Assembly: GCA_958299035.1 (NCBI GenBank)
Contig: CATQJL010000190.1
Location: 1-64,000 of the forward strand
Length of the DNA stretch: 64,000 nt
Direction: 5' to 3'
Source of the DNA: Cylicocyclus nassatus
Lineage: Eukaryota; Nematoda; Chromadorea; Rhabditida; Strongylidae
In this document: in pieces, positions 63,501-64,000 of the stretch
Layout: each line of letters begins with the position of its first letter
Position numbering within the stretch: the stretch's first letter is position 1
Notes under the pieces: model-generated
Told to the model about the DNA's origin: nothing
Databases searched by the model: none
What the model saw: only the letters and a program-made list of their open reading frames with translations
Program-made: the position numbers and the translations under genes

Positions 63501-64000
63501 ACGAGTGAGTGTCAATGCCCACGAGTGCGTGTCAAGGCCTACAAATGCGTGTCAAGGCCCACGAGTGCGTGTCAAGGCCTACGAGTGAGTGTCAAGGCCC
63601 ACGAGTGCGTGTCAAGGCCTACGAGTGCGTGTCAAGGCCTACGAGTGAGTGTCAAGGCCCACGAGTGCGTGTCAAGGCCTACAAATGCGTGTCAAGGCCC
63701 ACGAGTGCGTGTCAAGGCCTACGAATGCGTGTCAAGGCCCACGAGTGCGTGTCAAGGCCTACGAGTGAGTGTCAAGGCCCACGAGTGCGTGTCAAGGCCT
63801 ACGAGTGCGTGTCAAGGCCTACGAGTGAGTGTCAATGCCCACGAGTGCGTGTCAAGGCCTACAAATGCGTGTCAAGGCCCACGAGTGCGTGTCAAGGCCT
63901 ACGAGTGAGTGTCAAGGCCCACGAGTGCGTGTCAAGGCCTACGAGTGCGTGTCAAGGCCTACGAGTGAGTGTCAAGGCCCACGAGTGCGTGTCAAGGCCT

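Larger units (their letters stand above)
27..64000 (+). repeat. Satellite array of a 20-bp unit, about 3,200 head-to-tail copies
   Basis: The consensus unit is GTGTCAAGGCCTACGAGTGC. It is repeated without interruption or inversion to the last base, so the right end of the array lies outside the window. Numbering from the first G, the common variable sites are 12 (T or C), 17 (G or A) and 20 (C or A). Less common variants are C14T (TATGA), G15A (TACAAATG), C14A (TAAGAATG), C14G (CCCAGGAG), G15T (ACTAGT), C10G (GGGCTA), C5T (GTTAAGG), G3A (GTATCAAGG), G8T (CAATGCCC) and the combination GAATAA. Positions 1-10 are nearly invariant. The unit is 60% GC with CpG at 14-15 and across the 20/1 junction. 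It has no long homopolymers, no AT-rich tract and no recognisable gene or mobile element. This layout is typical of eukaryotic satellite or very long minisatellite DNA. Its chromosomal location (pericentromere, subtelomere, sex or B chromosome) cannot be told from the window. Confidence 0.98.
43370..64000 (+). repeat. Right subfamily domain of the array
   Basis: The diagnostic variants here are CAATGCCC throughout, GAGAGTCGAGG (near 44,327, 46,052 and 48,005), GAGAGTCAAGG (from about 49,683 on), GTGCTTGTC (from about 49,976 on), GGCTCACG (near 53,917, 55,102, 56,938, 59,138, 60,170 and 63,358) and the 14-bp unit (five times up to 49,110). I found no 19-bp unit, GGGCTA, CCCAGGAG or ACTAGT unit here. 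The 12-bp GGTAAGTG unit is more frequent than on the left, with about 25 copies in the last 20 kb against about 10 in the first 16 kb. Within the domain there is a further shift near 49.6 kb, where GTGCTTGTC first appears and the 14-bp unit stops. Confidence 0.78.

Noticed and set aside
27..64000. CRISPR array
   Set aside because: There are no unique spacers between repeats. Units are directly contiguous 20-mers differing by point changes, and no cas genes are present.
27..64000. Telomere repeat
   Set aside because: The unit is far longer than canonical telomere motifs, lacks G-runs of three or more on one strand, and shows higher-order duplications. A subtelomeric location remains possible but unsupported.
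27..64000. CENP-B box or other known centromere protein site
   Set aside because: No unit variant resembles the CENP-B box core, and the array is GC-rich. A centromeric role cannot be excluded but nothing in the sequence shows it.
27..64000. Minus-strand genes or inverted segments
   Set aside because: Each unit's constant TCA is TGA on the minus strand, so every minus frame closes within 60 bp, and I saw no reverse-oriented unit.
27..64000. Ten-bp sub-repeat within the 20-bp unit
   Set aside because: The two halves of the unit match at only 4 of 10 positions in the phases I tried, which is not convincing evidence of an ancestral 10-mer.

Overview
The whole window, apart from its first 26 bases, is one uninterrupted satellite DNA array. 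It is built head to tail, all in one orientation, from a 20-bp unit with consensus GTGTCAAGGCCTACGAGTGC. I estimate roughly 3,200 units. I see no gene, RNA gene, transposable element, CRISPR array, promoter or ordinary unique sequence anywhere. The unit is 60% GC with two CpG steps, and each T-type unit carries a StuI/HaeIII palindrome (AGGCCT).

Bases 1-26 are not genomic. They match, from memory, the SMART-type PCR primer used in cDNA and low-input genomic amplification libraries, including its terminal T. The genomic array starts at base 27. The record therefore probably begins at the untrimmed end of a read, so position 1 is likely a contig end. A kilobase-scale satellite with higher-order structure points to a eukaryote. 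The adapter hints at a small or scarce specimen, but the sequence does not identify the organism.

The array has structure at four scales. (1) Most variation falls at three positions of the unit: T/C at 12, G/A at 17 and C/A at 20. The core TGTCAAGGC is nearly invariant. (2) Three shortened units recur: 19 bp (one A lost), 12 bp (8 bp lost, creating AAG|GTAAGT) and 14 bp (6 bp lost, creating GCATGC). (3) Units group into a frequent 60-bp trimer and into longer blocks that are duplicated in tandem, often identically by eye, with periods such as 1,581, 2,350, 620, 1,631, 1,461, 739, 1,063, 2,293, 379, 1,726, 1,954, 1,836 and 1,032 bp. (4) There are two subfamily domains. The left domain (27 to about 38.2 kb, and again about 39.05-43.27 kb) is marked by 19-bp units, GGGCTA, GTTAAGGCCC, CCCAGGAG and ACTAGT variants. 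The right domain (about 38.3-39.05 kb and about 43.37-64.0 kb) is marked by CAATGCCC, GAGAGTC, GTGCTTGTC, GGCTCACG and the 14-bp unit. The interleaving around 38-44 kb follows from a roughly 4-kb block, 34.99-39.05 kb, repeated about 5,068 bp downstream.

The many plus-strand reading frames are a property of the repeat, not genes. A 20-bp unit read in any plus frame gives the same 20-residue cyclic peptide. Start and stop codons arise only from unit variants, and the core TCA gives TGA on the other strand. All coordinates and identities here come from reading by eye, so block edges are approximate to about one unit.
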